DNA from: Methanosphaerula palustris E1-9c
GTDB taxonomy: Archaea > Halobacteriota > Methanomicrobia > Methanomicrobiales > Methanospirillaceae
Direction: 5' to 3'
Length of the DNA: 64,000 nucleotides
NCBI RefSeq assembly: GCF_000021965.1
Contig: NC_011832.1
Coordinates: 1,674,001-1,738,000 of the forward strand
Part shown: positions 37,043-44,927 of the stretch, piece by piece
How the letters are laid out: every line of letters begins with the position of its first letter
Position numbering within the stretch: the first letter of the stretch is position 1
Translations under genes and position numbers: made by a program
The notes under the pieces: model-generated
Databases searched by the model: none
Seen by the model: the letters and a program-made list of their open reading frames with translations, nothing else
What the model was told of the DNA's origin: nothing

Positions 37043-37387
37043 TCAGGTCTTTGGGATCAGGTCGAGCCCGATGAGCACCTTATCCTTCTCGGTCATATCT
37101 CCGATGACGCGTCTGAGCGGCAATGGCAGTCTCCTGATCAGGGTTGGAGCGGCAAGGACGAGGTCCTCGGGGATGGTGGTTAGGTCCTGATAGATATCGA
37201 TCACCTCGAGCTCGCACCGGCCTTCCAGATACTCTTCACAGATCCTCTTCACGTTCTCGATGGCCGTCTGGGAGCGAGGCGAGTTCCCGGCAATATACAG
37301 ACGGAGCACGAATGGACCCTCTCTTATTTCGTTGAGTTTCTGTTCGAAGTCTGCTGTCACGTCTCCGGGGATCTTCTCGTCGTTCAT
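37043..37387 (-). CDS. kaiB: KaiB-domain protein, second copy in operon
   Basis: The 114-aa protein has a roughly 27-residue N-terminal extension, then a complete KaiB thioredoxin-like domain: LRLYIAGNSPRSQTAIENVK, then LEVIDIYQDL, PTLIRRLPLPLRRVIGD and VLIGLDL. The residues match cyanobacterial KaiB in the central blocks, including the LPLP motif and the KVLIGLDL end. Its start overlaps the stop of the preceding kaiB gene (ATGA), so the two are coupled. KaiB binds KaiC's CI ring; here the two copies may play different roles. Confidence 0.92.
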   Translation of the reverse strand: MNDEKIPGDVTADFEQKLNEIREGPFVLRLYIAGNSPRSQTAIENVKRICEEYLEGRCELEVIDIYQDLTTIPEDLVLAAPTLIRRLPLPLRRVIGDMTEKDKVLIGLDLIPKT

Positions 37388-37698
37388 CAGCGCACCCTCT
37401 TCAGGTCGAGACCCACCAGCACCTTCTCTGTGTTGGAGAGGTCCCCGATGATCTTCTTTATCGGCGTCGGGAGATTCCTGATCAGGGTGGGGATCGCGAT
37501 GATCTGATCCCCTTCGGCCAGCTGGGGGTTGACCAGGAGATCGATCACCTCGATCGTATACCTGCCCTTCAGATGCTCCTCGCAGATCCTCTTCAGATTC
37601 TCAAAAGCCGTCAGCGCCTTCGGGGTCTGGCCGGCGATGTACAGCCGGAGTCTCCAAAACTCATCGGAAGACGTCGCCTCCTGGTCGGGGGCCATCAT
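37387..37698 (-). CDS. kaiB: KaiB-domain protein, first copy in operon
   Basis: The roughly 103-aa protein reads [23 protein letters not shown] and continues [44 protein letters not shown], then [19 protein letters not shown]. It is closer to cyanobacterial KaiB than its neighbour in the NPQLAEGD block. GGGGGAAG directly precedes the paired ATGs at 37698/37695. The frame is open to 38127 through the 3' end of kaiC, but that part is out of frame with KaiC and is not native. It starts 25 bases after the kaiC stop. Confidence 0.92.
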   Translation of the reverse strand: MMAPDQEATSSDEFWRLRLYIAGQTPKALTAFENLKRICEEHLKGRYTIEVIDLLVNPQLAEGDQIIAIPTLIRNLPTPIKKIIGDLSNTEKVLVGLDLKRVR

Positions 37699-37723
37699 AA
37701 TCTTCCCCCTCTGCCTGCGCCGG

Positions 37724-39448
37724 TCATGATCGGTCCGCCTGACGCTCTGCAGCGAACGCCTCGCGGGCCTTCGTGGCGGCGTCCTCACGTGCCTGCTCCT
37801 GCTCGACGAGGATCGCAAGATCCTGCTCATCCCGGGCGAACCGCTCGTGAAGCACTGCGACCTCGTTCTCCATCTGGCGGCGTTTCTGTTCGAGTTCCCG
37901 CTTCCCGGCCTCGATAGTCTCGCGGTTCCGAGCCACCTCAGCCAGGTCCCGATTCTCCTGTGCGATCCTGGCCGAACCGAAGAGGACCCTGTCACCGCCC
38001 ATATAGACATCGAGGAGTTCGATCCCCTGATCTGAGAGGACAAACTCCCTGAGCTGGTTCGAGTGGGGCATCCCCCGTGACTTTGCGATGGCGAACGTGC
38101 GGTTCCGCTCTCCTCCCCCCTCGACATTCTTGAGGAGGAGCCAGGTATCCATCAGGGAGGAGACATGCATCTGGGTGGTCTCCAGCGCCAACGACCCGGT
38201 CATCGAGGAGTCTGAGAGGTTCGTGAAGAGTCCGGTGATCCCGAGCGTCTTTGCATGATCGATCAGGCGCATCAGCATCGAACGGACCTGCAGGTCGTCG
38301 CCCACGGGGAAGAGATTCGAGATCGGGTCGACGACCAGGATCAGTGGGGAGACCTCCTCCATCAGTTTGAGCATCATCGAGAGGTGCATCTCCAGGCTGT
38401 ACGCGGTCGGCCTGACTGCGTGGAACCGGAGGAGACCCTGCTCCACCCAGGGCGCCAGGTCGATCCCGATCGAACGCATGTTCCGCAGGAGCTGGCTCTC
38501 CGACTCCTCGAAGAGGAAGTACAGGCATCGTTCCCCCCGCCGGCACGCGGCATCGACGAAGGTGGAGGCCAGGCTGGTCTTGCCGGTCCCGGCCTGGCCG
38601 GAGACCAGGATCGAACTGCCGCGGTAGTACCCGAGGCCGCCCAGCATGGTATCGAGCCGCGGGATGCCGGTCGAGACCCGTTCGGTCGAGGCCGGATGAT
38701 GGAGGGACATCGAGGTGATCGGCAGCACCGAGATCCCATCCTCGCTGATCAGGAACGGGTACTCGTCCGTGCCATGGACGCTCCCGCGGTACTTGACCAC
38801 CCGGAGCCGCCTGGTCGCGATCTGATGGTTCACCTGGTGATCGAGGGTGATGACGCAGTCGGCCACATACTCCTCAAGCCCGTACTTGGTGATCGTCCGA
38901 TCTCCACGTTCTCCGGTGATGACCGCCGTGACTCCCCGGTCCTTGAGCCAGAGAAAGAGCCGGCGGAGTTCTGAACGAAGGATCGCCTCGTTGGAGAAGC
39001 CTGAGAAGATCGCCTCGATCGTGTCGATGGCGATCCTCTTTGCGCCAACCCGGTCGATGAGCATTCCAAGGCGGATGAAGAGCCCTTCGAGGTCGTACTC
39101 GCCGGCCTCCTCGATCTCAGACCGGTCGATGAAAATGTGGTCGAGGACGATCTTCTTCTGCTCGATCAGGTCAAAAAGATCGAACCCCATCGACGCGAAG
39201 TTCTTCATGAGGTCGTCGACCTTCTCCTCAAAGGCGACGAAGACGCCCGGCTCGCCATGATCGACGATTCCACGAACCACGAACTCCATGGCAAAGAGCG
39301 TCTTACCGCATCCGGGACCCCCGCTGACCAGGATCGGCCGGCCCTTCGGCAGTCCGCCACCGGTAATCTCGTCAAGACCGCTGATCCCTGAAGGCACCTT
39401 CTCCAGTTCTGGTGCATTCGTTATCGTGATTCCTTTCTCACTCCTCAA
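37724..39448 (-). CDS. kaiC: KaiC-type double RecA-like ATPase
   Basis: The 574-aa protein has two RecA-like domains. CI has Walker A GGPGCGKT at 43-50 and the Glu pair E74/E75; CII has Walker A GQAGTGKT at 284-291 and the pair E314/E315. At the position of the cyanobacterial phosphosites S431/T432 the sequence is HVSSLMDT, giving S430 and S431. The CII block [19 protein letters not shown] is also conserved. A coiled-coil tail (about 495-574, Glu/Arg/Ala-rich) replaces the KaiA-binding end. No kaiA is present. The start is TTG with GGTGA just upstream. It likely forms hexamers that autophosphorylate and bind the two KaiB proteins. Confidence 0.92.
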   Translation of the reverse strand: MRSEKGITITNAPELEKVPSGISGLDEITGGGLPKGRPILVSGGPGCGKTLFAMEFVVRGIVDHGEPGVFVAFEEKVDDLMKNFASMGFDLFDLIEQKKIVLDHIFIDRSEIEEAGEYDLEGLFIRLGMLIDRVGAKRIAIDTIEAIFSGFSNEAILRSELRRLFLWLKDRGVTAVITGERGDRTITKYGLEEYVADCVITLDHQVNHQIATRRLRVVKYRGSVHGTDEYPFLISEDGISVLPITSMSLHHPASTERVSTGIPRLDTMLGGLGYYRGSSILVSGQAGTGKTSLASTFVDAACRRGERCLYFLFEESESQLLRNMRSIGIDLAPWVEQGLLRFHAVRPTAYSLEMHLSMMLKLMEEVSPLILVVDPISNLFPVGDDLQVRSMLMRLIDHAKTLGITGLFTNLSDSSMTGSLALETTQMHVSSLMDTWLLLKNVEGGGERNRTFAIAKSRGMPHSNQLREFVLSDQGIELLDVYMGGDRVLFGSARIAQENRDLAEVARNRETIEAGKRELEQKRRQMENEVAVLHERFARDEQDLAILVEQEQAREDAATKAREAFAAERQADRS

Positions 39449-39542
39449 AACTCACCGCCCCTGTTCCCGGATCCGTTCCGAGAAATGTTCAATGATACAT
39501 CAGTAAAGATCCAGAATATTTAAAGATGCTCGATTTCTTATT

Positions 39543-39564
39543 TTCGACGTACCTCGCCGTCGAA
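39543..39564 (-). terminator. perfect inverted repeat between kaiC and binding-protein gene
   Basis: TTCGACG and CGTCGAA form a seven-base stem with an eight-base loop, followed on the plus side by AT-rich sequence. It lies upstream of kaiC, and could be a terminator of the binding-protein side or an operator for the Kai operon. Confidence 0.35.
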
Positions 39565-39602
39565 TAATAACTTAAAAAAAGTGGACAGATCATTTCCCTG
39601 CC

Positions 39603-39621
39603 CCCCAAAAAAATTGGGAGG
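39603..39621 (-). terminator. terminator after solute-binding lipoprotein gene
   Basis: On the minus strand CCCAA and TTGGG form a short stem around a T-rich loop immediately after the stop codon of the binding-protein gene, giving a run of seven T. The position and T-run suit an archaeal terminator. Confidence 0.4.
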
Positions 39622-39626
39622 ACTGT

Positions 39627-40490
39627 TCAGTCCATGTTGTACTTTTTCAACAGTTCCTGCCACTTTGGCGAGTTCATCAACTGGTCAAGACCGGTATTGA
39701 TCTTGTTCTGGAGTTCTGTGTCTTCCTTGCGGATTGCAACCCCGTACTCTTCGTGAGTGTCAACGGTGCCGATCTGCTTCAGCGGCATGTCCTTGATCAG
39801 GGTGTTCATCACTGGCTGATCGAACATTACGACATCGACGCGTTTGTTGGCGAGGTCGGCCAGGGCCAGCGAGACGCTGTCGTAGAGCTTCAGGTTGTCT
39901 GATGAGAGTGTGTTGTTCTTTACCAGGTTATCATCGATCCAGGAGTTGGCCGAGCTGCTCCGCTGGGTTCCGACGATGACCTTGCCCTTCTTGAAGTCAT
40001 CCATGGTCAGGGTGGAGTCGTTCCGTCCGACGACTGACTGGTTCACGATCAGGTAGGTCTTGGAGAAGTTCACCTGTGCAGCCCGCTCAGGGGTCTTGGT
40101 CATGCCCGAGTAGACCATGTCGATCTTCTTCTGGAGCAGTGCCGGAATGATTCCGTCCCATGCCATCGGCTGGATCTTCACATTGAATCCCTGCTGCTGG
40201 GCGATCCACTGGATCGAGTCCACATCAAATCCGACGATCGTCCCATTGTCGGAGAAGGTGTACGGTTTGTTGTCCGCATCCACACCAACGATGTAGGTGA
40301 CGTTGCCTGTCCCAGTGGTGTTGGTCACGTTGGTCACATCGGTCGTGCTGGTGACATTGGCCACCACGGTCGTGGCGTTGGTCTTCACTGCTGTACTGTT
40401 GTTGGTCGCCGGCGTTGTGCCGGTACACCCTGCTGAAGCGAGCACTGCCACCAGGATCACCAGGGTGAGCGCTCCATACCAGAACTTCAT
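39627..40490 (-). CDS. amino-acid ABC transporter solute-binding lipoprotein
   Basis: The roughly 287-aa protein starts MKFWYGALTLVILVAVLASA followed by GCTGT, a lipobox with the lipid-anchor Cys. A Thr/Asn/Val-rich linker of about 45 residues follows, then a family-3 binding domain: YIVGVDADNKPYTFSD, GFDVDSIQWIAQQQG, DMVYSGMTKTPERAAQVNFS and EEYGVAIRKED. It should catch a polar amino acid outside the membrane. It is the only binding protein in the window and probably serves the permease-ATPase operon at 32254-34388, though separated by the Kai operon. Confidence 0.9.
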   Translation of the reverse strand: MKFWYGALTLVILVAVLASAGCTGTTPATNNSTAVKTNATTVVANVTSTTDVTNVTNTTGTGNVTYIVGVDADNKPYTFSDNGTIVGFDVDSIQWIAQQQGFNVKIQPMAWDGIIPALLQKKIDMVYSGMTKTPERAAQVNFSKTYLIVNQSVVGRNDSTLTMDDFKKGKVIVGTQRSSSANSWIDDNLVKNNTLSSDNLKLYDSVSLALADLANKRVDVVMFDQPVMNTLIKDMPLKQIGTVDTHEEYGVAIRKEDTELQNKINTGLDQLMNSPKWQELLKKYNMD

Positions 40491-40943
40491 GTGGAAAAGA
40501 TGCACTAACATCGTATTTTTATGTTGTGAAATGCGTATGATGCATCGAGGTTGAAGCGTTATACTCAATCTCTTGAGTTTGAGAGCCCGGGAACATTCTT
40601 GCTAACCAAAAAAAGTTAATGCGATTTTAATATCAATCGAATATCATATGAACCTCTTCGAGAGGAAGGTCTCCACCTCCTCATTCCCTCGACCCACCCG
40701 TCCTCTGGAAAATTCCAGAGCTCGCAGAATCGTTCACCCTTGCTGCGCGATCAGACGTAAGGTCGCGATCATCTCTATCTGGAGAGGGAATCATGCGGGA
40801 TCTCCCACAGCCGAAACGCCGGGCTGGCTGACAGTCGGAGGAGAAGGTCATCCTGACAGACCTGGCCGGCAGGTTAACAGTAACCGACCGAATTGTAGAG
40901 ATAAGCAATCACAGGTCATCTATACCACTTCCTTCAGGCGGTT
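40491..40943. other. gap between binding-protein and PAS genes
   Basis: No gene is supported in this stretch. Near 40610-40640 an AT-rich run (AATATCAATCGAATATCA) resembles promoter DNA. Open frames on both strands are short and without motifs. Confidence 0.4.
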
Positions 40944-41645
40944 TCAGGCATTTCTCATTACAATCTGTACCGCGGACCCGTTGTCCCAGAATATGGTTCC
41001 AAGAAACATCCCGATAGACATTTCACTCCCGTCCTGCCTGATAAGTTGAACTGTGTCAATGTCCATCCGTGCACCGAGTGCAGCTTGGGCAACCCGCTCC
41101 AGGAACAGCTTCCGAAACCCAGGATCGATCATATCGATAATGTCACGGCCAATCAGATCATCCTTACGATCAGACCCGAGCAACCGGATGCCGGCAGGAT
41201 TTATATATGCAATTCTCCCCTGCTGGTATACAATAATTCCTTCTGGCAGCCATTCGATGAGATGCCGGTATCGCTCTTCGTTCATAGCGAGACATTCGAC
41301 ATTCGATACATAATTTTCGATGAAAATTGATGTTACAATTAAGATCAGCGCGAAGAAGACCCGGTCGATGAGCGCGTATTCTATCGAGATATCACGCGGC
41401 GACATGAAGAGACTTACAGCCATGATGAGAATAAACACGCCAGTCATCACAAGTGGAGCATACTTCCAGCTGAGGTACACGGTCAGGAACAGGGGGATGA
41501 GATAAAGGATCCAGATCATCACGCCCAGTGGTGTGATGACGTCGATGACGAATATGAGTGCAGTTGCGAGAATTATATATGCGACAATGCGAAAGAAATC
41601 ATCCCTCCGTTGAATCGGCCATATGAGTCCACTCGTGTCTACCAT
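40944..41645 (-). CDS. membrane PAS-domain protein without kinase module
   Basis: The 233-aa protein has four or five membrane helices (about 18-110) of the same type as the kinase at 30634, then one PAS domain (about 120-233; EERYRHLIEWLPEGIIVYQQGRI). The sequence stops at the end of the PAS core (VQIVMRNA). No HisKA or ATPase domain follows. It is either a stand-alone sensor or the 5' remnant of a kinase gene; the clean stop and lack of downstream kinase sequence favour truncation. The signal is unknown. Confidence 0.75.
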   Translation of the reverse strand: MVDTSGLIWPIQRRDDFFRIVAYIILATALIFVIDVITPLGVMIWILYLIPLFLTVYLSWKYAPLVMTGVFILIMAVSLFMSPRDISIEYALIDRVFFALILIVTSIFIENYVSNVECLAMNEERYRHLIEWLPEGIIVYQQGRIAYINPAGIRLLGSDRKDDLIGRDIIDMIDPGFRKLFLERVAQAALGARMDIDTVQLIRQDGSEMSIGMFLGTIFWDNGSAVQIVMRNA

Positions 41646-42152
41646 ACATGAACCTGTCGGATTATTATATATAAAATTGGTGGAAACTCAAGGATGGTCA
41701 CACCCTCAGACCCTACGATCTTCTTATAAAGAACTCTGATATAGCAACCACAGAACTCATCCCAAACTCTCAATAGTCCCCTTTCTAGAAGTAATACATA
41801 GGATTCGCATAACAAAGTGGAAAGGCACCACACTCGTTTTGTGATCTGATGTTTACTTTGGAGAGTTTAAGATACCACAGATCTAAAGTATCGATCTTTT
41901 AACAGGTCATAATTTATCGTGCAAATGCAGGAATGCCATTCATCATTCTCCCGGTCAGCGATGGCAAAAACCGTTCGACGAGTTCGGGCATGGAAAATGG
42001 ATTGCTGTGACCAGATTGAGGCATGAAATATGAACTTCAAAATCGTAGGGGAGATCTTTGATCCTCCAGACGAAAATGACACCTGACAAGAGTTCCTCCA
42101 ACATCGACGCCCACCATGAGACTGCAAACCCGATTCTGTCCCATCATCCTCC
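41646..42152. other. gap, with possible transposase tail remnant
   Basis: No gene is supported. At 41849-41862 the sequence ACTTTGGAGAGTTT matches the last bases of the decayed IS5-type transposase at 59404-59417, and the frame before it reads CLLWRV then stop, like the CVLILWRVLG end there. It could be the scar of an IS end, but the match is very short. The rest is AT-rich with no motif. Confidence 0.3.
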
Positions 42153-44918
42153 CTAACAATCATCCGTCTTCACCGTGTGAAGTTCTGCAGCACACGCTTC
42201 AGTCTCGTCGCAGAGGCAGTGCCAATCGCAGTTCGCGCACCGATCTGCTGCCGGCCGTCGGGGGAACTCCTGGTTCTGGATCCCGACAATCATCCTCTCC
42301 ACGGCAGTTTGCGCCTCGGCGAGTGCTGCCGGCCCCACCGCCACCTCAGTGATCGAACCGGTATCGAAGTGATAGATCGTCGCCTTGTGTACCTCGTGAC
42401 CAAGCGACCGGGCAGCCAGAGCATAGACCTGGAGCTGCCGCTCGACATCGGGACGAAACGAGGCCTCCCCCTCCTCAGTCAGTTTGAAGTCTCGGAGTTC
42501 AACCCCGCCGTCACCATCGCCGAGCATGAGGTCCATCGCCCCGTTCACCACGCCATTCCCAACAGCGAACGAGAACGGCAGCTCGATACCGGCGATCCGG
42601 GCGAAGTCATGGCTGTTCTGTTCCACGTAGCGAAGGGTCTGCCTGGCGACGATCCCCTGCACCCGCTCGGTCGTCCCCGCCGGGGCGAAGCGGAGGAGCA
42701 GGTGCTCATCGACCAGATCCGGGATCTCTGCGGGATCGAACGTTCCTCTGACTATCTGTGTATGCACGGCTGCAAGCACCGAGTGGACGGCCCGCCCGAA
42801 ACCCAGTTCCTCCCTGGGCATCGGATCGAACCCGTAGAGGTGCCGGAGTTTGTAGTCGAACGGACAGTGGGCATAATACCGAAGGGCCGACCAGCTCGTC
42901 TCAATCCGGGCCGGCGATCGATCCGATATTGGAGTAGCAGTATGGCTGGTCTCCCCGCCCTTGGCTGGGCAAGGAAAGCGATCGACGACATGGTCACGGG
43001 GGTATTCAGAGAAGAAGGTCGACGGTTCTGCAGGAGGAAGGTCCCCGGATCTTTGCCGATGGCCGGAGAGGAAGAGGTACTTCTCGCTCCGGGTGATGCC
43101 AACATAGAAGAGCCGTCGCTCGTCTTCAAGGCTGGTGGTATACCGATCTCGGTCGAAGAGGGGCGACGGCACAAACCAGACCGCCCGGTCCGGCCGGTCC
43201 GAGGGGAACTCGCCGGTGTTCAGTCGGGGGATGAAGACGACCGGGAACTGGAGGCCCTTGGCCTTGTGGAGTGTGGTGACGGTCACCGCATCCGGGAGGA
43301 GTTCCTCCCCTGCCCCGCCCTCCTCAGCCTGTTTCATCGCATGCTCCTGAATGTACTCCAGGAAACGGTGGATCTCCATCGTAGTTATCAGAGGATACTG
43401 GTGCTCGAATGCAGAGACCAGTTGCGAGAGATTGCCGAGGTTGTAATACCAGACCTCAGGGAAAGGGGTCCGATCACCCCCCATGGCCTGCACCACCCGG
43501 TGGAAGAGCGTCTGCAGACTGAATGACTCGCTTCGATCGATCTCCCGCTTCAGGTCCGTCATCAATTTCAGGAACAATGCACAGTCGGCCGCCTCCCCAT
43601 AACCAAGCGCCAGGTATGCCTCCTCGAGGAGGGGGAGGTGCACTGGAACCGGGCTTCTGAGGGGATAGGGGTATTCACCGAGGAAGGCGAGGGCCTGCAT
43701 CACGATCACGACCTCAGGCCGTTCAAAGAGCCGACCTCCCCTGACGACGAAGGGGATCCCGGCCCTCTCCAGAGCGGAGATGAGAGAACGGGCATACACC
43801 CGGACAGAACGCATCAACACCGCCATGTCACGATAGGAGAGTGTTCGCTCTTCGCCCTGATTATTGATATACTCCCGACCCAGGAGTGCCTGGATCTGCC
43901 CGACGATCCCTGCCACTTCCTCTTCTTCATCGTCGAAGAAGCAGGTGGCGATGTCGCCCTCCTCGGTCTGCCCCAACCCCTCGGGCCAGGGCTCCATCAT
44001 CTTGGGCAGCCTGAGTTCATTTCGATCGATCACCCGGGATGCGGCACTGATGATCCCCGGGGTCGACCGGAAGTTCTGCTGGATACGGACGGTCGTGACG
44101 TCGGGGTACCGGGTGCCGAACGAGATGATATTCTCATAGTTCGAGCCCCGCCAGTGGTAGATACACTGGTCGTCATCGCCGACGACGGAGAGGTTCCCGG
44201 TGCTGCCGACCATCAGGCGTATCAGTTCCTCCTGAAGAGTGTTGATGTCCTGGTACTCGTCGACGATCAGGTACCGGACCCGTCCCCTCTCACGGGCGAG
44301 CAGGGCGGGGTCCTCTTCGAGCGCCTCGACATAATGGGCAATCATCCCGGTGAAGTCGATGTAATGGTCTGCTTGAAGGTGGTCGAGGTAGGCGCGGTAA
44401 CACTCGCAGAAGGGCAAACCAAGACCGGCCGGATCGATTCGCTCGTCCCTGACCAGATCGGCATTCCTGCAGAAGTCATGGATGATTTCATACCGCGACG
44501 GCTCGCGGCGCCGGTCCTGGTAATGGACGAGGAGGTCCTCGAAACCGAAGTCATGGTAGTAACGGGAACAGAAGAGCGGCCGCATATCATCGTCGAGCAG
44601 GTCGAAGGATCGGTACCTCGGCAGAACCTCTTTCAGTCGCTGATCGCAGTAAGCATGGATGGTGCCGACAGAGAGGCCGGCCAGGTCAGGTTCCCCCGGG
44701 ACCAGTGTCTGCAGGTGGAGACGGAGGCGATCGGCCATCTCCGCTGCAGCCCGGTCAGTGAAGGTGAAGGCAACGATAGATCGTGGATCCACGCCCCCGG
44801 CGACGAGACCCGCGATGCGCCGGGTGATCGTCTCGGTCTTACCCGAGCCGGCACAGGCGATCACCTGCAGGTTTCCGTCGCGAAACGCGATCGCCCGTTT
44901 CTGCTCAGGGGTCAGCAT
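42153..44918 (-). CDS. UvrD/AddA-type helicase fused to Cas4/AddB-like Fe-S nuclease
   Basis: The 921-aa protein starts MLTPEQKRAI with Walker A ACAGSGKTE, then helicase motifs AFTFTDRAAAEM, YLIVDEYQDIN, VVGDDDQCIYHWRG, QQNFRS, VTTLHKAKGLQFPVVF and LFYVGITRS. From about 680 a PD-(D/E)xK nuclease follows: D796 in GAMDLM and D810/K812 in ELRDFKL. C685 (HCPFDYKL) with C894, C897 and C903 (CX2CX5C) give the iron-sulfur staple of AddB/Cas4-type nucleases. Such enzymes process broken DNA ends for repair. No partner helicase or cas gene is adjacent, so it probably acts alone. Confidence 0.9.
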   Translation of the reverse strand: MLTPEQKRAIAFRDGNLQVIACAGSGKTETITRRIAGLVAGGVDPRSIVAFTFTDRAAAEMADRLRLHLQTLVPGEPDLAGLSVGTIHAYCDQRLKEVLPRYRSFDLLDDDMRPLFCSRYYHDFGFEDLLVHYQDRRREPSRYEIIHDFCRNADLVRDERIDPAGLGLPFCECYRAYLDHLQADHYIDFTGMIAHYVEALEEDPALLARERGRVRYLIVDEYQDINTLQEELIRLMVGSTGNLSVVGDDDQCIYHWRGSNYENIISFGTRYPDVTTVRIQQNFRSTPGIISAASRVIDRNELRLPKMMEPWPEGLGQTEEGDIATCFFDDEEEEVAGIVGQIQALLGREYINNQGEERTLSYRDMAVLMRSVRVYARSLISALERAGIPFVVRGGRLFERPEVVIVMQALAFLGEYPYPLRSPVPVHLPLLEEAYLALGYGEAADCALFLKLMTDLKREIDRSESFSLQTLFHRVVQAMGGDRTPFPEVWYYNLGNLSQLVSAFEHQYPLITTMEIHRFLEYIQEHAMKQAEEGGAGEELLPDAVTVTTLHKAKGLQFPVVFIPRLNTGEFPSDRPDRAVWFVPSPLFDRDRYTTSLEDERRLFYVGITRSEKYLFLSGHRQRSGDLPPAEPSTFFSEYPRDHVVDRFPCPAKGGETSHTATPISDRSPARIETSWSALRYYAHCPFDYKLRHLYGFDPMPREELGFGRAVHSVLAAVHTQIVRGTFDPAEIPDLVDEHLLLRFAPAGTTERVQGIVARQTLRYVEQNSHDFARIAGIELPFSFAVGNGVVNGAMDLMLGDGDGGVELRDFKLTEEGEASFRPDVERQLQVYALAARSLGHEVHKATIYHFDTGSITEVAVGPAALAEAQTAVERMIVGIQNQEFPRRPAADRCANCDWHCLCDETEACAAELHTVKTDDC

Positions 44919-44927
44919 GGATAATCG

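Noticed and set aside
37699-38127. N-terminal extension of the first KaiB to 246 codons
   Set aside because: It overlaps the end of kaiC in another frame and is Ser/Arg-rich; KaiB normally starts near the chosen ATG.
42177-43526. 449-codon open frame opposite the helicase-nuclease gene
   Set aside because: The minus strand carries a full set of helicase and nuclease motifs; the plus frame is a shadow of a GC-rich gene.
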